NCBI RefSeq assembly: GCF_001542415.1
Contig: NZ_LNCU01000117.1
Location: 1 to 42,267, forward strand
Direction of reading: 5' to 3'
Length of the DNA stretch: 42,267 nucleotides
DNA from: Bradyrhizobium macuxiense
Lineage (GTDB): Bacteria > Pseudomonadota > Alphaproteobacteria > Rhizobiales > Xanthobacteraceae
Below are positions 33,696-42,081 of this stretch, in pieces. The notes below the pieces were generated by a model. The model was not told the DNA's origin. It worked only from the letters and a program-made list of their open reading frames with translations, and ran no database searches. The translations under genes were made by a program, and so were the position numbers. Position 1 is the first letter of the stretch; each line of letters begins with the position of its first letter.

Positions 33696-33865
33696 GGAGC
33701 CTGCCCTTATCCTTGCCTTTGTTTCCTCTGGCCGACGGTCGATTGCCGCGGGTCGCGATTTTCATCGTTTTTATGGCGCAGGGAAGAGGGGGGTGGCAAC
33801 TCACGCCAGCGCAAATCAGGGCATCGCGCGCGATATCCCGGCATACGCAAAATTCATGGGTCAAA

Positions 33866-34435
33866 TCAGGAACCCGATTCGATCAGGGTTGCGTGCAGCA
33901 GATAGCGGTCCGGTCCCGATGTCAGCGCGTCGAATGGCCAGCAGGTCGACAGCACCAGTTCATACCGGTCCGTCACGGGATCGATCCCGGATCGATCGAA
34001 GCGGACGACAGAGCTTCCATCGGCCCGATAGCGGAACGTCTTGCCGTCGCTTCGGGTGATGTCGATCTCGTCGCCAATGGCGACGTCCTTGAGGAAGCGG
34101 AAATGGGTGTCGCGGTGCGCGGAGTAGACCGCGACGCCACGCTCGCCGGCATCGACCGTCTGCTCGACATGGCCCGGACCGAACGCCAGCGCCTGCCCGC
34201 TGCTGCCGGCGAGCGCGATCGTGGAGGCACGAAGACGCTTCACCGCGATCCGGGCCACCGGCCAGGTATCGGCCCAGCTCCACGGCTTCACCGGATGTCC
34301 TGTGGCAATGGTCTCTTTGAAGGCGCGCTCCAGCAGCAGCTGCGCCAGCAGCGCCTTGGCGTGGATGTAGGCGCCCTGGCCGAACAGGATCAGGCCGATG
34401 AGGGCGAAAATAAGGGGAGGCATGAGGCGGCGCAT
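33866..34435 (-). CDS. class GN sortase
   Basis: Gram-negative sortase of 189 residues (family described as class GN or marine sortase). One N-terminal membrane helix (LIFALIGLILFGQGAY) anchors it. The catalytic residues are His107 in YSAHRDTHF, Cys165 in LVLSTCWPF and Arg177 in GPDRYLLHA. It cleaves the LPxT motif of a dedicated target and joins it to another group. The target is the gene directly upstream. The frame runs open to 34651 through a palindromic repeat; the ATG at 34435 (MRRLMPPL) is the sensible start, with 34423 as an alternative. The 222-bp gap to the target gene is full of hairpins. Confidence 0.92.
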   Translation of the reverse strand: MRRLMPPLIFALIGLILFGQGAYIHAKALLAQLLLERAFKETIATGHPVKPWSWADTWPVARIAVKRLRASTIALAGSSGQALAFGPGHVEQTVDAGERGVAVYSAHRDTHFRFLKDVAIGDEIDITRSDGKTFRYRADGSSVVRFDRSGIDPVTDRYELVLSTCWPFDALTSGPDRYLLHATLIESGS

Positions 34436-34446
34436 GCGTGACTCCG

Positions 34447-34559
34447 CGTCATTGCGAGGAGCTCGCGACAAAATTGCAAACAATTTTGCGCTGAAGCGAC
34501 GAAGCAATCCATCTATCCCCGTGTGCGGTATGGATTGCTTCGCTTCGCTCGCAATGACG
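34447..34559. repeat. palindromic repeat with nested hairpin, family E
   Basis: Outer arms CGTCATTGCGAG (34447-34458) / CTCGCAATGACG (34548-34559); inner arms GAAGCAATCCAT (34501-34512) / ATGGATTGCTTC (34530-34541). The left half carries an extra perfect hairpin CAAAATTG-CAAA-CAATTTTG (34469-34488). It lies just upstream of the sortase start, inside the presumed target-sortase transcript. Confidence 0.85.
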
Positions 34560-34573
34560 GTTGGGAAAGAGTG

Positions 34574-34613
34574 GCGCGCGCGGCCCTTGGGGACGGGTGG
34601 AGGCCGCGCGCGC
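34574..34613 (-). other. very GC-rich intercistronic hairpin
   Basis: Perfect 12-bp stem GCGCGCGCGGCC (34574-34585) / GGCCGCGCGCGC (34602-34613) with a 16-base loop. It has no T run, so it is not a classic terminator. It may stabilise the 3' end of the target mRNA or slow the polymerase before the sortase gene. Confidence 0.7.
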
Positions 34614-34621
34614 TCTTGAAA

Positions 34622-34644
34622 GAGGAGGTCGGGGACACCTCCTC
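34622..34644 (-). terminator. possible attenuator after the sortase target gene
   Basis: Stem GAGGAGGT (34622-34629) / ACCTCCTC (34637-34644), 7-base loop, lying 13 bases after the target stop codon when read on the minus strand, and followed there by TTTC. It could partly terminate the target transcript. Confidence 0.5.
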
Positions 34645-34657
34645 CTTTCATCCGACG

Positions 34658-36931
34658 TCAGTTGGGCGACGTTTGACGTCGGTTGAACACCAGCATGAGC
34701 AGGCTGACTGTGAGCAGGATCACGCCTGCGATCATCTTCAGCTCGGCATCGGTCGCCGTCTTCGGCAGCTGGATCGTGGGTGCCGCGGTGACCACCGGCA
34801 TCGGCCGCTTGAGCGCCGCAAGCTGCATCTTGCCATCGCCTGCATCGGCGCGGCGTTCGGTCGGAGCCACCGGTGCGCGTGGCCGTTCGCCGAACACTTT
34901 TGCGAAGTCCCAGCCGGCGGGCAGGTTGAGCGGCAGCTCGGCGAGCTGCAGCGGCTCGCTCTCGGGACGGCTCGGCGTCTTGTCGACCGCGACGAGACTG
35001 GTGAGCCGCGTCACGAGCTGATGCTCGAGGGCGAGCGCCAGGATCGTCTTGTCGGCCTCCTCAAGGCTGACCTGACGGGTGGTGCGCGCAACCTCCGCAT
35101 CCGCGATTTTGCGGCGGGCCCACAGTTTCGAGAGGCCCTTGCCCTCGGCGGCATTCGCGAGCGGCAGCGTCACGCTCCACGGACGATCACCGATGCGGCC
35201 CTTGATCTCGACCGAGCCGGCGAGCTTGTCGAGTTTCGCGGCCAGCACCAGCGGCTCATCGCGATAGACGTCCGGGATCGCCGACGGGGTGAGATCGGCC
35301 GTTGCCTCGGAGAACTTTGCGGAGAGATTGGTCACTGCCGGATTCTCCAGCTTGGCGAACAGGCTGCGCATGCGCTCCTCAACCTGTTCGACCGACCCGA
35401 TATGGGTGAAGGTGCCGCGGCCGAGTTCGGCGGCGCGCGTCATCAGATAGGTGTTGGGCGCCGAGCCGATACCCACCATGAAGACCCGCGAGCGGCCGCG
35501 CTGCGCACTGATGGTCTCGAACAATTGCTGCTCATTGCCGATGGCGCCGTCTGTCAGGAATACGACCTGCCGGATGTAGCCGGCGTCGTCGCTGTTGGTG
35601 TCGGCGAGCGCGGCCTGCATGGCCGGCACCATCTCGGTGCCGCCGCGCGCCTGCAGCGCGCTGACGAATGACGTCGCATTGGCGATGTTGCTGCTCGTTG
35701 CAGCCACCGGCGTCGGGAACAGCACATCCATCGTGTCGTCGAAGCGGATCACGTTGAAGCGATCGGTCGGCTGCAGGCGGCCGAGCGCGTACAGCAGGCT
35801 CGCCTTGGCCTGGACGATCGAGGTGCCGCCCATCGAGCCGGAATTGTCGATCACGAACACCACTTCGCGCGGCATCGGCTTCTGTTGCGCCTGCTCGACC
35901 GCGGGCGGGGTGACGAAGGCGAGCAGATAGTCGGAATTTCCGACATGCTCGCGGAACAGTCCGACCGACGGTGTCTTCTCGGCGGCAGGTTTCCAGGTCA
36001 GCTCGAAATCGCGATCTGCCGGCACCGGGCCTTCAGCCAGCTTGACGACGCGAGTGCTGCTGTCCGGGCTCTCGATCTTGACCTGGTGGAACGGGCTCTT
36101 CACTTCGGCGAGCGGGAAACCGGCGTTGAGGCGCACCGTGATGTTGGTCGGATTGACCGGGGCATCCTCGGCTGGGTCGAGCACCGGCGGCGAGATGCTA
36201 TCGCGATCCGGGACGGGATCGGTCGTGGCGGCGCCCCAGCCGCCGCCGTCGGCGCGGAGGTCGACGCTCTGCACCACCGGCCTCGGATTGTAGCGCGGGC
36301 CGACCACCATCGGCACCCGCAACGAGAACTCGTTGCCGTTCTGCTGCACCGGCTCCTGATATTCGATCTGCACCACCACGGTCTCGCCGGGGCCGATATT
36401 GGCGACCGAATTGGTGAAGATGTTCGGCCGCTCCTGTTCGGTGAGCGCGGCCTTCTGACCATTCTGCTTGGCCTGCTCGTAGATGGCGCGGGCCTGCTGT
36501 CGCTCCTTGATGTCGCCGACCACGACGTGGTTGCCGACCACCATCTTCAGCGTGTCGACGGCGCTGCCGGCCGGCAGCGGGTAGACGTAGGTCGCCTCCA
36601 TCCATTGCTGCGTCGGGTTGCGGAAGATCTGCGTGACGCGGGCGCGGACGGTCGGGCCGGACACCGTGAGATCGACATCGATGCCGAGCCGCGTCGCGTC
36701 AGAATAGCCGTCGTCGGTCTTGAGCAGCAGTGAGCCGGAGCGCGCATCCGCCGGCCGCAACACGGCCTGCTTCGGCTGCTCCGCCGACCAGACCGGATCA
36801 AAGCTCAGAAAAAGCGCCGCAAAGCCGATCACCAGCGCGGCCACACCTTCCACCAGGAAGAACAGCAGGATCCGCATCTTGCGCGACAGGCGCGTCCGCC
36901 GGCTGTTCTCGAATTCTTCGTAGATCGTCAT
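34658..36931 (-). CDS. sortase target protein with VIT and VWA domains
   Basis: Protein of 757 residues, of the marine proteobacterial sortase target type. An N-terminal membrane segment (ILLFFLVEGVAALVIGFAAL) is followed by a VIT domain (about 65-195, containing GDIKERQQARAIYEQAK), then a VWA domain (about 355-530) with metal site DNSGS at 362-366. A C-terminal sorting signal consists of LPKTAT (722-727), a hydrophobic helix (AGVILLTVSLLMLVF) and the basic NRR tail. It is presumably displayed in the envelope after cleavage by the sortase encoded next. The start at 36931 has GGGAG nine bases upstream; the frame extends to 37123 without motifs. Its ligand is unknown. Confidence 0.93.
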   Translation of the reverse strand: MTIYEEFENSRRTRLSRKMRILLFFLVEGVAALVIGFAALFLSFDPVWSAEQPKQAVLRPADARSGSLLLKTDDGYSDATRLGIDVDLTVSGPTVRARVTQIFRNPTQQWMEATYVYPLPAGSAVDTLKMVVGNHVVVGDIKERQQARAIYEQAKQNGQKAALTEQERPNIFTNSVANIGPGETVVVQIEYQEPVQQNGNEFSLRVPMVVGPRYNPRPVVQSVDLRADGGGWGAATTDPVPDRDSISPPVLDPAEDAPVNPTNITVRLNAGFPLAEVKSPFHQVKIESPDSSTRVVKLAEGPVPADRDFELTWKPAAEKTPSVGLFREHVGNSDYLLAFVTPPAVEQAQQKPMPREVVFVIDNSGSMGGTSIVQAKASLLYALGRLQPTDRFNVIRFDDTMDVLFPTPVAATSSNIANATSFVSALQARGGTEMVPAMQAALADTNSDDAGYIRQVVFLTDGAIGNEQQLFETISAQRGRSRVFMVGIGSAPNTYLMTRAAELGRGTFTHIGSVEQVEERMRSLFAKLENPAVTNLSAKFSEATADLTPSAIPDVYRDEPLVLAAKLDKLAGSVEIKGRIGDRPWSVTLPLANAAEGKGLSKLWARRKIADAEVARTTRQVSLEEADKTILALALEHQLVTRLTSLVAVDKTPSRPESEPLQLAELPLNLPAGWDFAKVFGERPRAPVAPTERRADAGDGKMQLAALKRPMPVVTAAPTIQLPKTATDAELKMIAGVILLTVSLLMLVFNRRQTSPN

Positions 36932-37057
36932 TTTCGTCACTCCCGAGCGAGGTTTTCGCTGCTTCGCAATCATGGAGAGCGGCCGTTTTGGCGCGAGCAG
37001 AATGATCGGCAATAATCGGCCGTCGTCCGGCGCGATCCGCCGGTGAAGGAGGCGGGT

Positions 37058-37096
37058 TTGTGCGGTTTTGTGATGGGTTGTGCGGTCTGCTAGACT
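37058..37096 (+). promoter_or_regulatory. candidate promoter with 20-bp-period direct repeats
   Basis: TTGTGCGGT occurs at 37058-37066 and again at 37078-37086, a period of 20 bp, so both copies face the same side of the helix. A -35-like TTGTGA (37068-37073) and -10-like TAGACT (37091-37096) are 17 bp apart. The second repeat lies in the spacer. This suits binding and repression by the XRE regulator encoded just downstream. Confidence 0.5.
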
Positions 37097-37132
37097 GCGC
37101 CGATCGATTGGGGAATCGCGCAAGGGAACTCG

Positions 37133-37903
37133 ATGCCGACGCCGGACAAGCAGCTTTCCGCCGAGCAGAGCCGGCAGGTGGCGGAGACCATTAGGGAGGA
37201 AATCGCGCGTCGCCGCATCTCGCGGCAGACGCTGGCCGAAGAGGCGAAGCTCAGCCTTTCCACCCTGGAAAAGGTGCTCGGCGGGCGCCGCCCGTTCACG
37301 CTCGCAACCACGGTGCGACTGGAGCAGGCGCTCGGCGTCTCCCTGCGCAAGCTGCCGGAGGCCACCGCTCCTGTCCCTGTCATCGAGGCGAACGGTGAGA
37401 TCGCGCCGGATGCGTTAGGGGCCTATGCGCGTCGCGCGGTCACCTGGATCGAGGGCGTCTATGTCACGGTGCGCCCGTCATTCGGCGAGAAGGATGCGGT
37501 CTACGCCTATCGCACCGAGATCGCCTGGGACGCGGCGGCGGCATCGCTGACCTTCCGTGAGGGCGAACGGCTCGATGCCACCTACACGCAGTTCGGCGAG
37601 GTCGCCGTTCCCAACCAGTCGGGCTTCGTCTATCTCGTCACCAACCGGCATGGCCAGCATCGCCTGATCACGGTGTCGCGGCCGCGCATCACCGGCGAGA
37701 TGTACGGCATCATTACCACGTTGCTCGCCGGCCGCGGCTCGCTGCTGACGCCGATTGCGGCGCCGATCGCATACCTGCCGGCGAAGAACGTGCCCAACCC
37801 GAGCGTCGGCCGGGTGTCGGCCGGTGATCCGAACTACGACGTCTATCGCGAGCATTTGCGCCGGACCATCGACGAACCGTTTGCGATCTTCCTGCCGGCA
37901 TAG
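37133..37903 (+). CDS. XRE-type transcriptional regulator
   Basis: Protein of 256 residues. An N-terminal HTH of the Cro/CI type (RRRISRQTLAEEAKLSLSTL, then GVSLRKL) is joined to a C-terminal sensor-like domain (from about 105) with VTWIEGVYVTVRPSFG and GFVYLVTNRHGQHRLITVSR. I do not recognise the C-terminal family by name. It is divergent from the sortase target gene with 201 bp between, so control of that gene and of itself is likely. The start at 37133 has only a weak ribosome binding site (CAAGGG-like AAGGGAAC). Confidence 0.85.
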   Translation: MPTPDKQLSAEQSRQVAETIREEIARRRISRQTLAEEAKLSLSTLEKVLGGRRPFTLATTVRLEQALGVSLRKLPEATAPVPVIEANGEIAPDALGAYARRAVTWIEGVYVTVRPSFGEKDAVYAYRTEIAWDAAAASLTFREGERLDATYTQFGEVAVPNQSGFVYLVTNRHGQHRLITVSRPRITGEMYGIITTLLAGRGSLLTPIAAPIAYLPAKNVPNPSVGRVSAGDPNYDVYREHLRRTIDEPFAIFLPA

Positions 37904-37926
37904 AGCATCCTGCGGAGGACGCGAGG

Positions 37927-38637
37927 CTATGCCGGCCGTGGGCTCGGCGGCGCGGCGATGCCTGCGATCAGCACGGCCAGAATACCGGTCAAGAAGATTC
38001 CATCGAACGTGCCGGCCCCGCCGATCGAGGCGATCGGCGCGCCGAGGCCGCCGATCTTGTCGAGATTCAGGAGGTCGGCGCCGAGCAGCGTTCCCATCGA
38101 GCCGCCGATATAGGCGAGCGGGGCTGCGTATTCACGGGACAGCAGCAGCGCGAGAATTGCGGTTGCTATGACCGGAACGAACACCGGGACCGCGATTCCC
38201 ATTCCTTGCACCGGCGTTGCGCTGGCATGAATGATGGCTGCAATGACGACGGTAGCGATCGCGGCCCTGATCCAGAGCTGATAGCGAAGTACGAGGTAGG
38301 CCGACATCACGGTCGGAATCACCGCACCGCCGACCTTCACGGCGAGGATCGTGCTGGGCGACACCACATAGGGCACGACGTAGCGCATGCCGAAGAAATC
38401 GACGATCTCACCGGATCGCACCGGCGGGCCGGGCAGCACCGTGATCGGGATGTTGAAGTAGCTGCCGATCAACGAGCCGAACAGCAGCAACAGCGCGACG
38501 CCGGGACCGATCCCGAGCCGCATATAGGCGTATCGCAGGATACGAAGCTGGATCAGGACCACCAGCGCCACGGCCACGAACAGCAGGATCGAAAAGAACC
38601 CCGGCGTCAGCGGCAGATAGTGAACGTTCGAATCCAT
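37927..38637 (-). CDS. DUF1614 membrane protein
   Basis: Integral membrane protein of 236 residues with about seven hydrophobic segments, of the DUF1614 type. Markers are LLLFGSLIGSYFNIPI near 50-65, PSTILAVKVGGAVIPTVMS, and the C-terminal YIGGSMGTLLGADLLNLDKI and GAPIASIGGAGTFDGIFLTG. The Gly-rich C-terminal motifs with Asp residues suggest a transport or enzymatic site in the membrane, but no function is known. It converges on the XRE regulator gene with 23 bp between stops and is not obviously in an operon. Confidence 0.88.
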   Translation of the reverse strand: MDSNVHYLPLTPGFFSILLFVAVALVVLIQLRILRYAYMRLGIGPGVALLLLFGSLIGSYFNIPITVLPGPPVRSGEIVDFFGMRYVVPYVVSPSTILAVKVGGAVIPTVMSAYLVLRYQLWIRAAIATVVIAAIIHASATPVQGMGIAVPVFVPVIATAILALLLSREYAAPLAYIGGSMGTLLGADLLNLDKIGGLGAPIASIGGAGTFDGIFLTGILAVLIAGIAAPPSPRPA

Positions 38638-38718
38638 CGGTTTGACTGTTCGGTTTTGGCCCAGCCCTGCTTTGCAAGGTGGGGATTTTGAACAGGATCA
38701 CAAGGACGGATGTGAGTC

Positions 38719-38840
38719 CCGTCATCCTGAGGCGCTCGCGGAGCGAGCCTCGAAGGATGCACGGCCCGATGTGCGAGCTGGAGAGAGCTGGGCCGTCGCC
38801 CTTCGAGACGCGCGCAAGGGCGCGCTCCTCAGGGTGACGG
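38719..38840. repeat. palindromic intergenic repeat, family D
   Basis: Outer arms CCGTCATCCTGAGG (38719-38732) and CCTCAGGGTGACGG (38827-38840) pair with one mismatch. Inner CCTCGAAGG near 38748 and CCCTTCGAGA near 38800 also pair. It lies upstream of DUF1614 and downstream of the binding-protein gene. Confidence 0.75.
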
Positions 38841-38917
38841 TGAGAGAGGGTTTCGCGCCGCCAAGCCGATTCAACCTGGCTTTGAGTCGCTCAAGTCACT
38901 AAGAGTGGCCGAAACAA

Positions 38918-38943
38918 CGAAGCCGCCCGGATGGGCGGCTTCG
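38918..38943 (-). terminator. terminator of the binding-protein gene
   Basis: Perfect 11-bp stem CGAAGCCGCCC (38918-38928) / GGGCGGCTTCG (38933-38943), loop GGAT. Read on the minus strand it starts 30 bases after the stop codon and is followed by TTGTTTCGG. Confidence 0.8.
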
Positions 38944-38972
38944 CGACTATGAGATTCGGCTGACGTGGAATT

Positions 38973-40193
38973 CTAGCCGCCGGTTTCCGCGCTCAGGATG
39001 TCGCCGAACCGCTCCCACTGCCCGCTCTTGAAGCGCCACATCTGGAGCTGCTCGATCGGAGCGAAGTCGGTGGCGCTGGTGTTGATCTTGATGCCGGGGA
39101 TCAGCGTGTCGGGCGCGAAGTCCTTCAGGCTCGCGGCCTGCTTCATCACGTTTTCACGCGTGAGATTGTCACCGCACTGCTTCAGCACCTGCACCATGGT
39201 CTGCGCCGCAGCGTAGCCGTAGACCAGGTTGGCGTCGGAGAGGTTGGCGCCCGGCATGTACTTGTCGGCGAAGGCCATGAACTTCTTCATGCCCGCATCA
39301 TCTTTCCACTGCGGATCGGACGCGTCCTTGAGGTAGCCGGCCGACAGCACGCCTTCAGAGGCCTCGAGGCCGGCGGGCTTCATCACCGCGCCGATCGAGA
39401 GCGAGACGTCGGTCATCACCTGCATCGGCTTCCAGCCGAGTTCGGCGATCTTCTTGATTGCCTGCGCCGCGAACTTCGGCGTCGAGATGTTGACGAACAC
39501 GTCGGCGCCGGTGTCCTTCAGCTTGACGATGTGGGAATCGATCGACGGCTCGGTGGTCTCGTAGCTTTCCTCGGCCACGATCTTGGCGCTCGATTTGTCG
39601 AGCACTTCCTTGAGGCCGATCAGGTAGTCCTTGCCGAAATCGTCATTGGCATAGAAAATCGCGACCTTGGCGTCCGGCTTGGCCTTTAGAATGTATTTGC
39701 CGAAGATCCGCGCCTCGACGCGATAGCTCGGCTGGAAGCCCATGGTCCACGGGAATTCCTTCGGATCGTTCCATTTGCTGGCGCCAGTGGCGAGGAAGAG
39801 CTGCGGCACCTTCTTGGCGTTCTGATACTTCTGCACCGCGGTCTGGGTCGGCGTGCCCAGCGCGTTGAACACCAGGAACACCTCGTCGCTCTCGATCAGC
39901 TTGCGGATCTGCTCCACTGTCTTTGGTGGCGAGTAGCCGTCGTCATAGGAAATCCAGTTGATCTTGCGGCCGTTGACGCCGCCCTGATCGTTGATCATCT
40001 TGAAATAGGCTTCCTCGGTCTTGCCGATGATGCCGTAGGCGGAAGCCGGACCGCTATAGGCCTCGACATTGCCGATCTTGATCTCGGTGTCGGAGGCGCC
40101 GGTGTCGTATTTCTTTTGTGCGAAAGCGGCCTGGGTGGAGAGCAGGCAGAGCGCCGTGGCGGCCGCGAGCAGCGACAGTTTCTTGGTTGTCAT
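38973..40193 (-). CDS. branched-chain amino-acid-type ABC transporter binding protein
   Basis: Periplasmic binding protein of 406 residues. A signal peptide ends LSTQAAFAQ, followed by the two-lobed LivK-like fold: DTEIKIGNVEAYSGPASAYG, INDQGGVNGRKINWISYDDG, AIFYANDDFGKDYL and VLKQCGDNLTRENVM. This type of protein binds branched-chain amino acids but often aromatic acids or amides in rhizobia. No permease or ATPase genes are in the window; they are either elsewhere or it is an orphan. The acyl-CoA ligase gene lies immediately upstream on the same strand (129 bp). Confidence 0.93.
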   Translation of the reverse strand: MTTKKLSLLAAATALCLLSTQAAFAQKKYDTGASDTEIKIGNVEAYSGPASAYGIIGKTEEAYFKMINDQGGVNGRKINWISYDDGYSPPKTVEQIRKLIESDEVFLVFNALGTPTQTAVQKYQNAKKVPQLFLATGASKWNDPKEFPWTMGFQPSYRVEARIFGKYILKAKPDAKVAIFYANDDFGKDYLIGLKEVLDKSSAKIVAEESYETTEPSIDSHIVKLKDTGADVFVNISTPKFAAQAIKKIAELGWKPMQVMTDVSLSIGAVMKPAGLEASEGVLSAGYLKDASDPQWKDDAGMKKFMAFADKYMPGANLSDANLVYGYAAAQTMVQVLKQCGDNLTRENVMKQAASLKDFAPDTLIPGIKINTSATDFAPIEQLQMWRFKSGQWERFGDILSAETGG

Positions 40194-40322
40194 AAAGGCA
40201 TCTTCCTCGATTGATTTTGGTTGGGGACTTACGCAACAAACCCGCAGCCGGTCCCGGCAGACGGTTACGGGGCAACTCCTTGTCTCGGCGCGTCCGGGAA
40301 AGCGCTACACACGTTTCCGGGA

Positions 40323-41864
40323 TCACGCCGCAGTATCGGTCGGCTTCGGCTGACTGAACCGCTGCCGCAGTGTGGGCTTATGAATTTTGCCCGTCGCATT
40401 CCGCGGCAGGGCATCGATGAATTCGATCAGGCGCGGGCACTTGAAGCGCGCCAGATTGGCCTGGCAATGAGTGTGAATCTCCGCCGGGCTGAGCGAATGG
40501 CCGGGCTTCACCGCGATCACGGCCATGCCGACCTCGCCCCATTGCTCGTTCGGAATGCCGATCACGGCGGCCTCGGCAACTGCCGCAAGTTGATGCAGCA
40601 CGCTCTCGACCTCGGCCGGATAGACGTTCTCGCCGCCGGAGATGTACATGTCCTTCCAGCGGTCGACGATGTAGTAGAAGCCTTCCGCGTCCATCCGCGT
40701 GGCATCGCCCGTGCGCAGCCAGCCATCGGTGAAGGAGGAGGCGTTGGCGTCCGGCCTGTTCCAGTAGCCCGGCGTGATGTTCGGTCCCTTGACCCAGAGC
40801 TCGCCGAGTTCGTCGACCGCGGCATCAGTGCCGTCGGGCCGCACGATTCTGACTTCGGTGTGCAGCACCGGCTTACCGGATGAGCCGGCCTTGCGCGCGG
40901 CATCCTCGCGGTCGAGCACCATCACGGCCGGCGAGGTCTCGGTCATGCCGTAGCCCTGCTGCAGCGCCACGCCGCGGGCCTCCCATGTCTTCAGGAGTGG
41001 CACCGGCATCGGCGCGCCGCCAACCCCGCCGACGATCAGGCGGCTGAAGTCCGAGGTGGCGAAGGCCGCATGCTGCGCCATGAACTGGTAGATCGAGGGC
41101 ACGCCGAAGAATACATTGATGCGCTGCGCGGGATCGCTGATCAGCCTGAGCGCCTCGGCTGGATCGAACACGCGCATGATCAGCACCGTGCCGCCGGAAT
41201 GCAGCACCGGGTTGGTGTAGCAATTCAGCCCGCCGGTGTGGAACAGCGGTAGCACCGTGAGCAGCACTGAGGACGGCGAGATATAGGCCGGGCCGCCGAG
41301 ATTGACGCAGTTCCAGAACGTCATCCCATGCGTGATGATCGCGCCCTTGGGTTGGCCGGTCGTGCCCGAGGTGTACATGATGGTCGAGATGTCATCGAGC
41401 GTGACTTCCTCGAACCGCTCGACTGGTCTGGCTGATGCGATCCCGGCCTCATACGATCCGCCCGGACCGAGCCGCAGCGTCGAGGCGACATTGCAGAGCT
41501 TTGCGACCGCGAGCGCCGTCTCGGCGAGATCGTCGTCGTGGATCATCACGACAGGCGAGGCGTCGCCGGTGATGTAGTGCAACTCCGGAACGGTGAGGCG
41601 GGTGTTGAGCGGCAGGAAGATCGCGCCGATCCGGAAGCAGGCGAACTGCACCTCCAGCGTATCGGTCGTGTTCAGCGCCAGCACCGCGACGCGGTCGCCG
41701 GCTGAGACCTTGAGCTGGTCGCGCAAATGCCCGGCGAGCTGCGACACGCGCGCGTCGAGCTGCGCATAGTTAAAGCGACGCCCACTTGCGAGATCGACAA
41801 GCGCGATCTTGTCCGGCGTGCGCCGGCAATGATGCACGATCCAGTCGTAGTAACGAACCGGCAC
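40323..41864 (-). CDS. AMP-forming acyl-CoA synthetase/ligase
   Basis: Adenylate-forming enzyme of 513 residues that activates an acid with ATP and transfers it to CoA. The P-loop-like motif is IMYTSGTTGQPKGAII. QQGYGMTETSPAVMVL and the hinge segment GWLRTGDATRMDAEGFYYIVDRWKDMYISGGENVYP follow, then the C-terminal catalytic Lys region LPRNATGKIHKPTL. The likely start is a GTG at 41864 (VRYYDWIVHH follows after Pro), preceded by GGAGG and GGGAAAC; the frame runs to 41924. The substrate cannot be read. Its divergent partner is an acyl-CoA dehydrogenase, so a beta-oxidation-like degradation pathway is inferred. Confidence 0.93.
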   Translation of the reverse strand: MPVRYYDWIVHHCRRTPDKIALVDLASGRRFNYAQLDARVSQLAGHLRDQLKVSAGDRVAVLALNTTDTLEVQFACFRIGAIFLPLNTRLTVPELHYITGDASPVVMIHDDDLAETALAVAKLCNVASTLRLGPGGSYEAGIASARPVERFEEVTLDDISTIMYTSGTTGQPKGAIITHGMTFWNCVNLGGPAYISPSSVLLTVLPLFHTGGLNCYTNPVLHSGGTVLIMRVFDPAEALRLISDPAQRINVFFGVPSIYQFMAQHAAFATSDFSRLIVGGVGGAPMPVPLLKTWEARGVALQQGYGMTETSPAVMVLDREDAARKAGSSGKPVLHTEVRIVRPDGTDAAVDELGELWVKGPNITPGYWNRPDANASSFTDGWLRTGDATRMDAEGFYYIVDRWKDMYISGGENVYPAEVESVLHQLAAVAEAAVIGIPNEQWGEVGMAVIAVKPGHSLSPAEIHTHCQANLARFKCPRLIEFIDALPRNATGKIHKPTLRQRFSQPKPTDTAA

Positions 41865-42081
41865 GTTTCCCTCCTCCTGGAACGGCAGTCTTGCGCCGCC
41901 TGTCCCTGGCCCAATTGATGGCATGGATCGGCAGTGGAGGGGCCGTATCGGGATACTGTCTTGCGTTTAGTGGCTGGGAACGGTGAGGCGCGCCCCGGGT
42001 CCCGGCGGGGCAGCCACTCGACGCAAGTTAGCGGTGCGAAATCCGGACATCGTCGGAAGCGGGAATCAACGGAGCAAGCGG

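Noticed and set aside
34436..34651. 72-codon N-terminal extension of the sortase
   Set aside because: It would translate the palindromic repeat and the GC-rich hairpin; MRRLMPPL just before the membrane helix is the normal start.
34523..35671. Plus-strand open frame opposite the sortase target gene
   Set aside because: No recognisable motifs; explained by codon bias of the VIT/VWA gene.
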